Source: Pseudodesulfovibrio thermohalotolerans
GTDB taxonomy: Bacteria > Desulfobacterota > Desulfovibrionia > Desulfovibrionales > Desulfovibrionaceae
Assembly: GCF_021353295.2 (NCBI RefSeq)
Contig: NZ_CP120635.1
Coordinates: 3,439,501 to 3,503,500, forward strand
Direction of reading: 5' to 3'
DNA: 64,000 nt
Position 1 is the stretch's first letter. Every line of letters begins with the position of its first letter. The notes below the pieces were generated by a model that was not told where the DNA came from, ran no database searches, and was given only the letters and a program-made list of their open reading frames with translations. The position numbers and the translations under genes are program-made. Positions 24,711 to 33,251 of the stretch are shown here, one piece after another.

Positions 24711-25409
24711 ATGTCGGAGAGATCTGAAAAAGAGACAGACAACGCGACCGCGCCTCCCGAGAACAAGGTCGTCAAAATTCCGGGAGTGCAGTTGAGCGTT
24801 TCCCCCGGCAAGGACGTGGTCATCCGCGTCCCGGGGGCGGACCGCTCCTACCGGGGCCGCATCGTGGGGTACGATCCCTACGAGTATCTCATCGCATCGG
24901 TCCGATTGCCGGGACGCATCCGCCGGGAGCTTGCCCTGGGCGGCCAGATCATCGTCAAATATATCCATCAGGGCACGGTCTACGGATTCAAAAGCATGGT
25001 GCACAACGCCATCACCTCCCCGACCTCCCTTCTCTTCTTCGATTATCCCTCGGTAATGGAAAAGGTCGAACTGCGCCGGGACGCCAGGACCAAGTGCAAC
25101 ATCGACGGAATGCTCCAGGCCGAGGACGCGGAATACGAATGCATGATCGTCAACATCAGCGCCACCGGCTGCAAGGCATCGGTCCGCGCCGGTGCGCGGG
25201 AACCCATCGCCCGGGTTGAAGTGGGCGACACCCTGGTGGCCATCGTCAACCTTGGGGCGGAGGGCACGCTCAAGCTGCCCATCGTGGTCAGAAACATCCA
25301 GCGCGAGCAGGGTATTCACACCCTGGGCGCCATGTTCCTCGACCTCAACAAGGCGGAAGAGGAAAAAATAGGAAACTACCTGGAAAGAATGCGCAGATTG
25401 ACCCGCTAA
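24711..25409 (+). CDS. PilZ-domain c-di-GMP receptor (YcgR-like flagellar brake)
   Basis: 232 residues from MSERSEKE; AAGG upstream and loss of any sensible sequence before it favour this ATG over the TTG at 24690. An N-terminal YcgR-like beta domain (about 20-115, with RIVGYDPYEYLIA) precedes a PilZ domain carrying both c-di-GMP motifs: RRDART (RxxxR) and NISATGCK ([D/N]xSxxG). It should bind c-di-GMP and slow or steer flagella, or act on another motility target. The next gene, 16 bases downstream, is an HD-GYP phosphodiesterase, so ligand degradation and ligand sensing are encoded together. Confidence 0.9.
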   Translation: MSERSEKETDNATAPPENKVVKIPGVQLSVSPGKDVVIRVPGADRSYRGRIVGYDPYEYLIASVRLPGRIRRELALGGQIIVKYIHQGTVYGFKSMVHNAITSPTSLLFFDYPSVMEKVELRRDARTKCNIDGMLQAEDAEYECMIVNISATGCKASVRAGAREPIARVEVGDTLVAIVNLGAEGTLKLPIVVRNIQREQGIHTLGAMFLDLNKAEEEKIGNYLERMRRLTR

Positions 25410-25425
25410 CCAACGGACTCGCGAC

Positions 25426-26628
25426 ATGATTAAAAAAATCCCCATCGAAGACCTGAAGCCAGGCATGGAAGTGGTCCGGGTGGCCAAGGAAATGTGGTAC
25501 CACCTGCCCTACCTGTATGCCGACCCCGGCATCATCGAATCCGAGGAGGAGGTGGCCCGCCTTCAGGACCTGGGCTACCGGGAGGTCTTCGTCGCCGTCG
25601 ACGAGGAGGGGGACGAGTCCGACGATACCCGCCTGAGCCAGTTCGCCGCCGCGCGTGAGGACGCCCCGGAACGGCCGGCGCGCGTTCCGTTCCAGCAGGC
25701 CATCTCTTCCGCCATGGTCACCTACGAGGATGCCATGGCCCACGCCATGCGCATTGTCCACGACGCCAAGCTGGGACGCAAAATGGACTATGCCGCGTCT
25801 CTGGAGACCGCCGGAGCCATCGTGGAATCCGCCGTGTCCAACCCGGACACCCTGATCTGCCTCGCCAAGCTGTCCGAATTCGACGACTACACCTATACCC
25901 ATTGCATCAACGTGGCCGCCATCAGCGTGGTCTTCGGCGAATACATCGGCATGTCCCGTGAGGAACTGGTCCTGCTCGGCGTGGCCGGAATGATGCACGA
26001 CCTGGGCAAAACCACGGTCCCCGCCCGGATCATCAACAAGCCCGGCCCGCTGACCTCGGCGGAGCGGGATGAGGTGCGACGCCACCCGGAATACGGGCAC
26101 GATCTTCTGCGGCGCAACAGCGACATCCCCGCCAAAGTCCTCAAGGCCGTGCTGCACCACCACGAGCGGTACAACGGCTCGGGCTACCCCGAAAGCCTCC
26201 TCCGCAAGGATATCCCGGCCTTCGCCCGCATCCTCTGCCTGGCCGACGTGTACGACGCCCTGACTTCCGACAGGTGCTACAAGAACGCCATCCTGCCCAA
26301 CAAGGCGCTGGGCATCATGTACGGTATGCGCGACCAGGACTTCGACCCCACGGAGGTCCAACTGTTCATCAAATGTCTGGGCATCTTCCCGGCGGGCAGC
26401 TTTGTGCGCCTGAACACCGGCGAATACGCCCTGGTCTTCGAAAGCAACTCGCGCGAACCGCTCAACCCGAAGATCCGAATCATCATGGACGCGGACATGA
26501 AACCCATCCGGACGCGCGATGTGGACCTGACCCAACGGGTGGACCGGGGCAAGGCCATCGAGATACTGGAATGCGCCGATCCTTCGACCTACCGCAGGAC
26601 CCTGATGAACTACCTGGCCCCGAACTGA
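25426..26628 (+). CDS. HD-GYP domain c-di-GMP phosphodiesterase
   Basis: 400 residues. The N-terminal 100 residues (KKIPIEDLKPGMEVVRVAKEMW) match the DUF3391 module usually found before HD-GYP domains. The catalytic part has HDLGK (HD pair), the distal histidines in VLHHHERYNGSGYP, and ARILCLADVYDALTS, all expected for an active metal-dependent hydrolase that opens c-di-GMP to pGpG or GMP. No membrane segment is seen, so it is cytoplasmic. It follows the PilZ gene by 16 bases and precedes a small membrane protein gene by 22 bases, forming a three-gene unit. Confidence 0.93.
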   Translation: MIKKIPIEDLKPGMEVVRVAKEMWYHLPYLYADPGIIESEEEVARLQDLGYREVFVAVDEEGDESDDTRLSQFAAAREDAPERPARVPFQQAISSAMVTYEDAMAHAMRIVHDAKLGRKMDYAASLETAGAIVESAVSNPDTLICLAKLSEFDDYTYTHCINVAAISVVFGEYIGMSREELVLLGVAGMMHDLGKTTVPARIINKPGPLTSAERDEVRRHPEYGHDLLRRNSDIPAKVLKAVLHHHERYNGSGYPESLLRKDIPAFARILCLADVYDALTSDRCYKNAILPNKALGIMYGMRDQDFDPTEVQLFIKCLGIFPAGSFVRLNTGEYALVFESNSREPLNPKIRIIMDADMKPIRTRDVDLTQRVDRGKAIEILECADPSTYRRTLMNYLAPN

Positions 26629-26650
26629 TTCGTCCCGCCGGAGACACTTG

Positions 26651-27094
26651 ATGCTGGACATGGACATTTGGCTTGGCGTGATCGTGCTGACGATCCTGCT
26701 GTACGGGATCAAGTGGTGGCACGGCAGTCGAAGGCGGGTAAAGGTCTACCGGATCTCGCCCGACTCCCTGAAAAGGGCCAAAGAGGTGCTGATTCCCGTC
26801 CTGCCCCTGGTGGAGGACGGGGAAAGCTTCCCGCTGGACGAGCGGCAACTCGCCTACCCGAAGGAAGACATCAAGAGCGCGGCCAAGATCATGGCCTACT
26901 ATTTCTGGAAAAACCGCCGCAACGAAGAACTTGCCCGGATCAAAAACTGCTTCGTATCCCTGTCACGATTCCAGAACGGTGATCTGGATCTGGAAGCCCA
27001 GGAACGGCAGGCCGCACGCGAACGCGGCAGGCTGGAACGCGAATTCAGCCACTACATGACCCACTCACCCTTCAACGCCAAACGCCGAGCCTGA
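26651..27094 (+). CDS. Small membrane-anchored protein of unknown function
   Basis: 147 residues. The ATG at 26651 has GGAG about 8 bases upstream. One N-terminal helix (DIWLGVIVLTILLYGIKWW) is followed by a basic stretch GSRRRVK, so the rest faces the cytoplasm. The remainder is charged and probably helical, with an Arg/Glu-rich tail (AQERQAARERGRLEREF) that could form a coiled coil. I do not recognise a family. As third gene of the PilZ/HD-GYP unit it may belong to c-di-GMP signalling, which is positional inference only. It converges with the cysteine-rich gene, leaving 4 bases. Confidence 0.72.
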   Translation: MLDMDIWLGVIVLTILLYGIKWWHGSRRRVKVYRISPDSLKRAKEVLIPVLPLVEDGESFPLDERQLAYPKEDIKSAAKIMAYYFWKNRRNEELARIKNCFVSLSRFQNGDLDLEAQERQAARERGRLEREFSHYMTHSPFNAKRRA

Positions 27095-27098
27095 CCCG

Positions 27099-27371
27099 TC
27101 ACTTCTTTTCGGAAGCCGCCCCGCGAATCTCGGCGAAACGCGCCTTCAGCCGACCCAGAATATGGTCGTATCCCTCCGGCGTATGCGGAATGAGGCAGTT
27201 GGTGCAGTCTTTTACGCCCGAATCAAGGACAATGTAGTTGCCTCCGCACTCCTCGAAGAAATAGAGCGGGCAGTAGCAGAACATGCAGTTGAAACGCTCC
27301 GGCCGCCTGGTCTTGTGGCAGGGGAAATACTCGCAGTCCGTGTTGCTGAAAAAGCGATGGCTGTTCTTCAT
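27099..27371 (-). CDS. Cysteine-rich small-domain protein
   Basis: 90 residues from MKNSHRFFSN; the preceding gene's stop is one base upstream (TGACATG), which fixes this start. It has eight cysteines arranged DCEYFPC, NCMFCYC, EEC and DCTNC, closely matching the Pfam cysteine-rich small domain that binds metal and often accompanies cobalamin-related genes. The tail HTPEGYDHILGRL is typical. It is likely cytoplasmic; reaction unknown. It is translationally linked to the DUF4389-like membrane protein gene. Metal identity cannot be judged from sequence. Confidence 0.82.
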   Translation of the reverse strand: MKNSHRFFSNTDCEYFPCHKTRRPERFNCMFCYCPLYFFEECGGNYIVLDSGVKDCTNCLIPHTPEGYDHILGRLKARFAEIRGAASEKK

Positions 27372-27372
27372 G

Positions 27373-27690
27373 TCAGCGGAACTGTACCTGCTTGGCGGGC
27401 GGCTCGCAATCCCCGTCCTCGGGGAACGGGGCAAAGGGGAAAGGCCGCCGGTTGTCGTTCAGGGTGGCGTAGCGCATGATCCTGTAGCCGTACTGCGACA
27501 GGTTGTTGCACATCCGCCTGAGGGGTTCGCTCCGTTTCCTGGAGACGAGCAGATAGCCGTATTGGAACAGGGTCGCCACCTCGATTATCAAGGTCAGAAC
27601 CTCGAAAAAGATGAGGCAAACCAGGGTGACGATAAACCGCTTCAGTATTTCGCTGCGGCTGACGGTGGTCGCTCTTGCTTCAGTAGACAT
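27373..27690 (-). CDS. DUF4389-like small membrane protein
   Basis: 105 residues. One long hydrophobic region (RFIVTLVCLIFFEVLTLIIEVATLF) followed by QYGYLLVSRKRSEPLRRMCNNLSQYGYRIMRYATLNDNRRPFPF resembles the DUF4389 family, where a membrane helix is followed by a conserved aromatic/arginine segment. It begins with an AAGGTG ribosome site and ends one base before the cysteine-rich gene, so both come from one message. Function of the family is unknown. The gene is divergent from the chemoreceptor, separated by about 200 bases that should contain both promoters. Confidence 0.72.
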   Translation of the reverse strand: MSTEARATTVSRSEILKRFIVTLVCLIFFEVLTLIIEVATLFQYGYLLVSRKRSEPLRRMCNNLSQYGYRIMRYATLNDNRRPFPFAPFPEDGDCEPPAKQVQFR

Positions 27691-27888
27691 GGGGCACCTT
27701 CCGGGTTGACGTTCGCTCAGAGTCAGCCTACCCCATCCGGGACGTTCCGCGCAACCGCCCCTCCGACACAGGACTGGACATCTTCGGCATCATCGCGCAA
27801 ACTTCAACTTTCGTGGATGTGATCAACCCTCTACCGAGCCGCGTTGCCCTATCGGCTCAACGTAACCCAAAAGACGATAATAGTAACT

Positions 27889-30003
27889 ATGAGATTCAAC
27901 AATCTATCAGTCAAACTCCGGCTCGCCATCGGTTTTTCCCTTCTATCCATCATCTTCATCGCCTTCGCCCTGTTCCAGAGCCGCGCCATGAACAGTCTTT
28001 CCGCGCTCCAGGACGCCGAAGTCGAGGCCACGCGCGAAATGACCGCCCTGCTGGAAATGGATGTCCGTCTCGAATCCATTGACGCCGATTTCTCCCGCAC
28101 CCTGCTCCGTCCCGACGTCGAGGCATTCAAAACCAAGGTCGCGGGCCTGCGCGAAGAGGGCGCGCAAAACCTGAAGATCGCCCGGTCCGTTGGCGCGAAG
28201 CTCGGCATGGAAAACCGCGTGGAGCGGTTGGACAAAGCCTATCAAGACCTCCTGGGGCTCATGGAAAAGGATCTCCCCGAACTGCTGAACAGCGGCGGCG
28301 CGGACCAGTCGAGCCTCTATGCCCTGAGCGGCCGCATGGATGAGCACTTCCGCATGGCCAAGGAGCAGGTGGACGCCCTCCAGGCCAAACTCGGCACGTT
28401 CATCGAACAGGAGCACGACGCGTTCATTCAAAGCCGTGACGAACTCTCGACCACCACGGTCATCATCACCTCGATGATGGTGATCGCGGCCATCCTCCTC
28501 TCCGTATTCATGGCCGCCGGCATCGCGCGTCCGACCAACAAGGCACTGGCCTTCGCCCACGAAATCGCCAAAGGCAACTTCGACGCCAAGCTCGATGTGC
28601 ACCAGAAGGACGAGATCGGACGGCTGTGCGCCACGCTGGTGGACATCACCGAATCGCTCAAGATCATGTCCAGCCGGTTCAAGGAGACCGCCGACGCCAT
28701 TGTGGTGGGCAAATTGCGAACCACGGCTCCGGCCGACGGACTTGAAGGCGAGTTCGCCGGTATTCTCGGCCGAAGCAACGAGATCGCCGAAGCCCTTGTC
28801 CGGTACCTCGACGCCATCCCCCTGCCGGTCATGACCGTAACCACCAAACTGGACGTGCTCTTCCTGAACGAAATGGGCCGAACCCTGGGCGGATTCAAAG
28901 ATCACGGCGCTTACAAGGCCATCAACTGCTACGACATATTCAGGACCTCGGACTGCCATACCCAGAAGTGCGCCTGCACCACCTGTATGCGCACCAACAA
29001 GATGGAGACCTCGGAGACCGACGCCCACCCGCAGGACATGGACCTGGACATCAAATACACGGGCAAGCCCATCCACGACGCCGAAGGCAAGGTGGTCGGC
29101 GCGGTGGAGATCGTCGTGGACCAGACCGAAATCATGACCCTGCAACGCCGCAATGCCCGCCTTTCCCAGCGTGCGGCGGACATCTCCCGGACCCTGGCCG
29201 ATTCCTCCGCCGACCTCAGCGCGCAGGTGGAGCAGGCCACCCAGGGCTCCCGCATCCAAAACGAGCGGACCACCGAGACCGCCACGGCCATGGAAGAAAT
29301 GAACGCCACGGTCCTGGAGGTGGCGCGCAACGCCAGCCGGGCCGCCGAGAACACCAGCCAGACCCGTACCAAGGCCGGGGAAGGCGCGGATGTGGTCAAC
29401 CAGGTGGTCAACGCCATCCGCGAGGTGCAGCAACACGCCGACCATCTCAAAACGGACATGACCGGGCTGGGCGAACAGGCCGACTCCATCGGAAATATCA
29501 TTGAGGTCATCTCCGACATCGCGGACCAGACCAACCTGCTCGCGCTCAACGCCGCCATTGAAGCGGCCCGCGCGGGCGAGGCTGGCCGGGGCTTCGCCGT
29601 GGTCGCCGACGAGGTGCGCAAGCTGGCCGAAAAGACCATGACCGCCACCACCGAGGTGAACAACGCCATCAGCGCGATCCAGGAATCCAGCCGGGCCAAT
29701 ATCGCCTCCACCGACACGGCCGCCGAAGCCGTGGCCGAAAGCACCCGTCTGGCAGATCAGGCCCTGGCCATGCTCGACGAGATCGTGGCCTACTCCGACG
29801 ACTCCTCCGGACAGGTCCAGTCCATTGCCGCGGCCTCGGAGGAACAGTCCGCATCGGCCGAGGAGATCGCCCGGGCTACCGAGGACATCAACCGCGTCTC
29901 GGACGAGACCAACCAGTCCATGACCCGCGCCGCCGGGTCTGTGGGAGACCTCCAGCGCATGGTCATCGAACTCGACGAGCTGATCCAGCAGATGGTCGCC
30001 TAG
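27889..30003 (+). CDS. Methyl-accepting chemotaxis protein with cysteine-rich PAS domain
   Basis: 704 residues from [11 protein letters not shown]. Membrane helices at about 12-30 and 188-212 flank a four-helix periplasmic sensor. A HAMP domain ([10 protein letters not shown]..., about 211-262) leads to a PAS domain (about 300-430) that contains the cluster [21 protein letters not shown]: five cysteines that could hold a metal, cluster or haem. The signalling domain is complete, with the hairpin tip [26 protein letters not shown] and methylation helices on both sides. It should couple to CheW/CheA; none is in the window. No C-terminal CheR tether pentapeptide is seen. The signal is unknown. 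Confidence 0.93.
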   Translation: MRFNNLSVKLRLAIGFSLLSIIFIAFALFQSRAMNSLSALQDAEVEATREMTALLEMDVRLESIDADFSRTLLRPDVEAFKTKVAGLREEGAQNLKIARSVGAKLGMENRVERLDKAYQDLLGLMEKDLPELLNSGGADQSSLYALSGRMDEHFRMAKEQVDALQAKLGTFIEQEHDAFIQSRDELSTTTVIITSMMVIAAILLSVFMAAGIARPTNKALAFAHEIAKGNFDAKLDVHQKDEIGRLCATLVDITESLKIMSSRFKETADAIVVGKLRTTAPADGLEGEFAGILGRSNEIAEALVRYLDAIPLPVMTVTTKLDVLFLNEMGRTLGGFKDHGAYKAINCYDIFRTSDCHTQKCACTTCMRTNKMETSETDAHPQDMDLDIKYTGKPIHDAEGKVVGAVEIVVDQTEIMTLQRRNARLSQRAADISRTLADSSADLSAQVEQATQGSRIQNERTTETATAMEEMNATVLEVARNASRAAENTSQTRTKAGEGADVVNQVVNAIREVQQHADHLKTDMTGLGEQADSIGNIIEVISDIADQTNLLALNAAIEAARAGEAGRGFAVVADEVRKLAEKTMTATTEVNNAISAIQESSRANIASTDTAAEAVAESTRLADQALAMLDEIVAYSDDSSGQVQSIAAASEEQSASAEEIARATEDINRVSDETNQSMTRAAGSVGDLQRMVIELDELIQQMVA

Positions 30004-30035
30004 GCGCGAAAAAACCTTCAAAAACACCACGCTAA

Positions 30036-30067
30036 CAGGGGGCGGCATTGCCGCCCCCTGCCCTTTC
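30036..30067 (+). terminator. Probable terminator after the chemoreceptor gene
   Basis: CAGGGGGCGGC and GCCGCCCCCTG form a perfect 11-bp stem with a 3-base loop, 33 bases after the stop, followed by CCCTTTCC. The stem is very strong; the poor T tract leaves some doubt. Confidence 0.65.
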
Positions 30068-30198
30068 CCCGACGCCGTGCGGGCTCCCGAACCACATCAA
30101 GGCCACATCCCTTCACGACGACAGGGCGGCCAACCCCCTTATCAATCGATTTATTTTTTATTGACTATTTTATCACCCGCCTGAAATATCTCCGTATC

Positions 30199-31224
30199 AT
30201 GTATACGAAGACCGCCCCGTCGCAGTTCATCTCCGTTCTCCTGGCCTTGCCGCTGCTCATTTGGCTGGGTTCCTCCCGCGCACTGGCAGCGGGTGCCGAC
30301 ACGGACGGAACCGGGTCCGGCTTGTATGCCGAGGCAGGGGTATCCCTCTATGTCATCGATCTTCCCGAATATCTCCCGCTTTGGAACCGTATCGGTCGGC
30401 AAAAAGGCGATCGCCTGGCCACGTTCGACGAGCCGGTGACCGCGCCCATGACGCAAATTTCCCTGGGGTGGCGGAACAGCAACGGCATATTCGTGGAAGC
30501 ACGGGGCAGGTTCGCGGAATCAAATCCTGTCGAAAAGGGGGAATATTCACCCCATGGAGACTACACGAGGGTCGGCTATTTCCCTGTTTCCGGCAGTGAC
30601 TCCGGCTTCGGCGGAGCCGGTACGACAGGCACGGCCTACACGCGAACCGAACTCCATTTCCGACAATTGGGCGGAGAGCTGATTGCTGGAACGCACTGGG
30701 ACGCAGCGGGGTCCGGGCTCACGCTGTTTGCCGGATACTGGGGGATGAAGCTCGACCAGGAGTATTCGCTCGACTACCGCTCCAGCACCGGGGACGTGAT
30801 GTTCCTTTCCGACAATGTCGAAGCCGCTTACAACGGCGTGCTGGTCGGAATTCGGTTGGAACGGCGGGCGGGACCAATGAAACTGACCCTGGAGACCACC
30901 CAGGGAGTGGGCGCCGTTTCCGCGAAATACGATTCAAGGATGAATTCCCAGGCACTCGGAGGCGAAAGCTCCATCACACAGACCAAACACGACATCGCCT
31001 ACCGGGGAACCCTGGAAGGGACCGTTTCCGCGAATGTTTGGAACGGACTGGACATCGGCCTGAAGTGCGGCCTGCAATATCTTTCCTACGTGCCCCAGGT
31101 CCGGGGCAGCGGGCAGGGATGGTCCGTGAAGGAGCCGTCCTATGGACCGGCCGGTCCGGCCCATATCAAGGGGAAACCCTCGGTCGCGGGCAGTCTCGGC
31201 CTGAACCTGGCCTATTCGTTCTGA
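30199..31224 (+). CDS. Putative outer-membrane beta-barrel protein
   Basis: 341 residues. A signal peptide is clear (MYTKTAPSQFISVLLALPLL to a cleavage near ALA-AGA, residue 34). The mature protein alternates short polar and aromatic strands (LYAEAGVSLYVID, MTQISLGWRNSNGIFVEARG, LTLFAGYWGMKL, LNLAYSF) and ends in phenylalanine, the hallmark of outer-membrane barrels. No family is recognised. The upstream 60 bases are strikingly A/T-rich and include TTGACT, a possible -35, without a convincing -10. The ribosome site is weak. It stands alone, with the stop 10 bases from the convergent yjbQ. Possibly an acquired gene; function unknown. Confidence 0.72.
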   Translation: MYTKTAPSQFISVLLALPLLIWLGSSRALAAGADTDGTGSGLYAEAGVSLYVIDLPEYLPLWNRIGRQKGDRLATFDEPVTAPMTQISLGWRNSNGIFVEARGRFAESNPVEKGEYSPHGDYTRVGYFPVSGSDSGFGGAGTTGTAYTRTELHFRQLGGELIAGTHWDAAGSGLTLFAGYWGMKLDQEYSLDYRSSTGDVMFLSDNVEAAYNGVLVGIRLERRAGPMKLTLETTQGVGAVSAKYDSRMNSQALGGESSITQTKHDIAYRGTLEGTVSANVWNGLDIGLKCGLQYLSYVPQVRGSGQGWSVKEPSYGPAGPAHIKGKPSVAGSLGLNLAYSF

Positions 31225-31234
31225 GTGGGGCAGC

Positions 31235-31630
31235 TCAGGAAGCCAGGAACCGCACCCAGAGTTTGCGGGTCCTGGGGCCGTCGAACTCGCAGAAATATAT
31301 CTTCTGCCAGGTGCCGAGCATGAGATCGCCGCCCTCGACAATAACCATCTGGTCGCAGCCGAACAGGGACGACTTGATATGCGCGTCGGAATTGCCTTCG
31401 GCGTGACGGTAGTCGCCGCCATGGGGCACGAGCTTTCGCATGTTCACGACGATGTCGCGGACCACGTCGGGATCGGCCCCTTCATTGACGGTCACTGCGC
31501 CCGTGGTGTGCGGGCAGTAGAGAAGCAGCGCGCCGTCGGTCCATCCGTTTTCCCGGACGGCCTTGCGCACGGCCCCGGTGACGTCGATCAGTTCCTCGCG
31601 TTCGCGGGTGCGGATTTCCAAAATCTCCAT
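31235..31630 (-). CDS. YjbQ/UPF0047 family protein
   Basis: 131 residues, the full length of the family. The signature HAEGNSDAHIKSSLFG is present, preceded by CPHTTGAVTVNEG, whose histidine and acid residues form the metal/phosphate site. Members show weak thiamine-phosphate synthase activity in E. coli, but the physiological role is unclear. GGGAGGA lies 6 bases before the ATG. It starts 17 bases after the cbiF stop and is the last gene of the unit exonuclease-cbiF-yjbQ. No thiamine gene is nearby, so the neighbours do not support a thiamine role. Confidence 0.92.
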   Translation of the reverse strand: MEILEIRTREREELIDVTGAVRKAVRENGWTDGALLLYCPHTTGAVTVNEGADPDVVRDIVVNMRKLVPHGGDYRHAEGNSDAHIKSSLFGCDQMVIVEGGDLMLGTWQKIYFCEFDGPRTRKLWVRFLAS

Positions 31631-31647
31631 GGCGTCCTCCCGCCGCG

Positions 31648-32409
31648 TCAGGCGCGGTACATGTGCTTGAAATCCTTGTCGTAGAGCAGGGAACGGGCCT
31701 TGCCCCCATCCTCACGCCCCTGTCCGGGCAGAACCAGAAACACGGTCTGTCGGGTGAAGCCGTTGGCGCGGGCCGTTTCGGCCAGGCCGCCCAGCTCGGT
31801 CTCAACCAGTTTCTCGTCCGGCCAGCCCACGCGGAAGGCCATGACCACCAGGGTGGATTCGGCCAGCCCGCCTGCCAGCAGTTCCGCCTGCACGCCCTCG
31901 GGATCGCCCGCCGAAAGATATATGCACATGGCCGAGCCATGGGCCGCCAGTTTGCGGAGGCGTTCGCCCTCGGGCACCGGCGTCCGCCCTTCCAGGCGCG
32001 TGAAAATGAGCGTCTGGGTCACCTCTGGCACGGTGTACGACCGCCCGGCCGCAGCAGCCGCCGCGAACCCGGCCGTCACGCCCGGCACCACCTCGTAGGT
32101 GATCCCGGCCTCGTCGAGCAGGGCAATCTGCTCGCGGATGGCTCCGTAAAGCGAGGGGTCCCCGGTATGCACACGGGCGACCGTGCCGCCCGAAGCCACT
32201 GTCTCCGCCATGAGCGCATGGGTTTCATCCAGGCTCATGGGCGCGGAGTCTGCCACGCGGGCGTTCGGCCCGGCACCGGCCACCACTTGGGCGGGCACCA
32301 GCGAACCGGCGTAAAGCACCAGATCGGCCTCGGCTATGAGCCGCCGCCCCTTGACGGTCAACAATTCCGGATCGCCCGGTCCGGCACCGATGAAATACAC
32401 GTCCGCCAT
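31648..32409 (-). CDS. cbiF: Precorrin-4/cobalt-precorrin-4 C11-methyltransferase
   Basis: 253 residues from MADVYFIG, whose ATG shares a base with the stop of the upstream exonuclease gene (TGATG), indicating translational coupling. It is a SAM-dependent tetrapyrrole methylase: GAGPGDPELLTVKG near the start, LVLYAGSLVP, then HTGDPSLYGAIREQ and the FTRLEGRTPVPEGE region characteristic of the CbiF/CobM branch. It methylates C11 during corrin ring synthesis in the cytoplasm. Anaerobic-pathway companions in this window are cbiET and cbiA, so cbiF is the better symbol than cobM. Confidence 0.93.
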   Translation of the reverse strand: MADVYFIGAGPGDPELLTVKGRRLIAEADLVLYAGSLVPAQVVAGAGPNARVADSAPMSLDETHALMAETVASGGTVARVHTGDPSLYGAIREQIALLDEAGITYEVVPGVTAGFAAAAAAGRSYTVPEVTQTLIFTRLEGRTPVPEGERLRKLAAHGSAMCIYLSAGDPEGVQAELLAGGLAESTLVVMAFRVGWPDEKLVETELGGLAETARANGFTRQTVFLVLPGQGREDGGKARSLLYDKDFKHMYRA

Positions 32410-32945
32410 CACAGCACCTTGCACAAATAATCGGGGTTCTGGCGCAGGCCGTTCACCGCGATGAGCGCGCACGCCTCCGCGTCTGAAGCCGCGTTGTGGT
32501 GATTCAGCTCAATGCCCAGGAACTCGCACACGCTCGGAAGCTTGTTCGAAGCCAGCTCCCAGGTCTTGCGGGCCAACTGCACCGTGCACAGGAAAGGCTG
32601 CACCGGCACGGTCCGGCCCGCCTCACGGCAGCAGGTTTGCAACACGGATTTGTCGAAGGCCGCGTTGTGCGCAACGATAAAGTCCGCACCCTCGAAAAAC
32701 GGTTCCAGCCTCGGCCAAAGCTCGCCGAAACTCGGCTCGTCGCACACGTCAGACCAATGTATCCCGTGCACACGCACGCAAAATGGATTGAACTGGGCCC
32801 TGGGCGGCCGGATCAAGCGGTAATCCCGGGCCACGATCTCGCCCCGGTCCACCACCACAATGCCCAAGGCGCACGCCGAATCCCGCTTGGGGTCAGCCGT
32901 CTCGAAATCAATGGCCACAAATCGCACATCATCTAATGTTGGCAT
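32409..32945 (-). CDS. DnaQ-type 3'-5' exonuclease
   Basis: 178 residues from MPTLDDVRF; GGAGG 7 bases upstream selects this ATG over the longer frame, which would include the GC-rich hairpin region. The DEDDh exonuclease motifs are present: FVAIDFETAD (ExoI, D and E), VAHNAAFDKSVL (ExoII) and the HHNAASDAEACA segment (ExoIII, H and D). It lacks a clamp-binding tail, so it is more likely a stand-alone RNase T/polymerase III epsilon-like nuclease than the replicative proofreading subunit. It is coupled to cbiF without an obvious functional link. Confidence 0.88.
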   Translation of the reverse strand: MPTLDDVRFVAIDFETADPKRDSACALGIVVVDRGEIVARDYRLIRPPRAQFNPFCVRVHGIHWSDVCDEPSFGELWPRLEPFFEGADFIVAHNAAFDKSVLQTCCREAGRTVPVQPFLCTVQLARKTWELASNKLPSVCEFLGIELNHHNAASDAEACALIAVNGLRQNPDYLCKVL

Positions 32946-32965
32946 TAAGAGCCTCCGGCGACCGG

Positions 32966-33018
32966 GGGAAGGGGAGAGGGGAACCCTTTGTAAAGGGCTT
33001 CCCCTCTCCCCTTCTCCC
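32966..33018. repeat. Long GC-rich hairpin in the purN-exonuclease gap
   Basis: GGGGAGAGGGG pairs perfectly with CCCCTCTCCCC, and inside it CCCTTT pairs with AAAGGG around a tiny loop, giving a stem of about 17 bp plus flanking G/C pairs. It lies about 20 bases upstream of the exonuclease start, in its probable leader, so it may affect expression, or it may be a dispersed repeat. Between this hairpin and the next one there is also CCGCC-TGC-GGCGG at 33055-33067; the rest of the 306-base gap shows nothing else. Confidence 0.6.
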
Positions 33019-33180
33019 GACCCCCATCCCCTTTCCCCTCCTAAACTTTTTATACCGCCTGCGGCGGGGTGGGCAATGGGGATGAGTTGCATTCAAATAG
33101 GTTATTACCAAATATCTTCAAGGCGCTCCCTTTGCTCCCGGCTTCAACCCGCAAAGCGGCGCCAAAAAGTTTGGGAGATT

Positions 33181-33210
33181 CTCAAGGACCTTTTTCAAAA
33201 GGTTCTTGAG
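33181..33210. repeat. 14-bp hairpin, possible terminator of purN
   Basis: CTCAAGGACCTTTT and AAAAGGTTCTTGAG pair across 2 bases, with a single G-T type pair. On the minus strand it lies about 40 bases after the purN stop and is followed within about 10 bases by AAACTTTTTGG, so it may act as a purN terminator. The surrounding wording (AAGTTTGGGAG, GGGGTCCGG) is of a kind I associate with intergenic repeats in Desulfovibrio genomes; that is recollection, not a search. Confidence 0.55.
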
Positions 33211-33251
33211 CGGGGTCCGGTGCAGCGCCCCGGCCGCCGGAGGCACTCCTC

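Noticed and set aside
27943..30048. 701-residue minus-strand frame opposite the chemoreceptor
   Set aside because: Antisense shadow; Gly/Val/His-rich with no domain.
30159..30187. TTGACT with AAATAT 17 bases later as promoter of the barrel gene
   Set aside because: The -10 match is poor; kept only as a remark in the gene entry.
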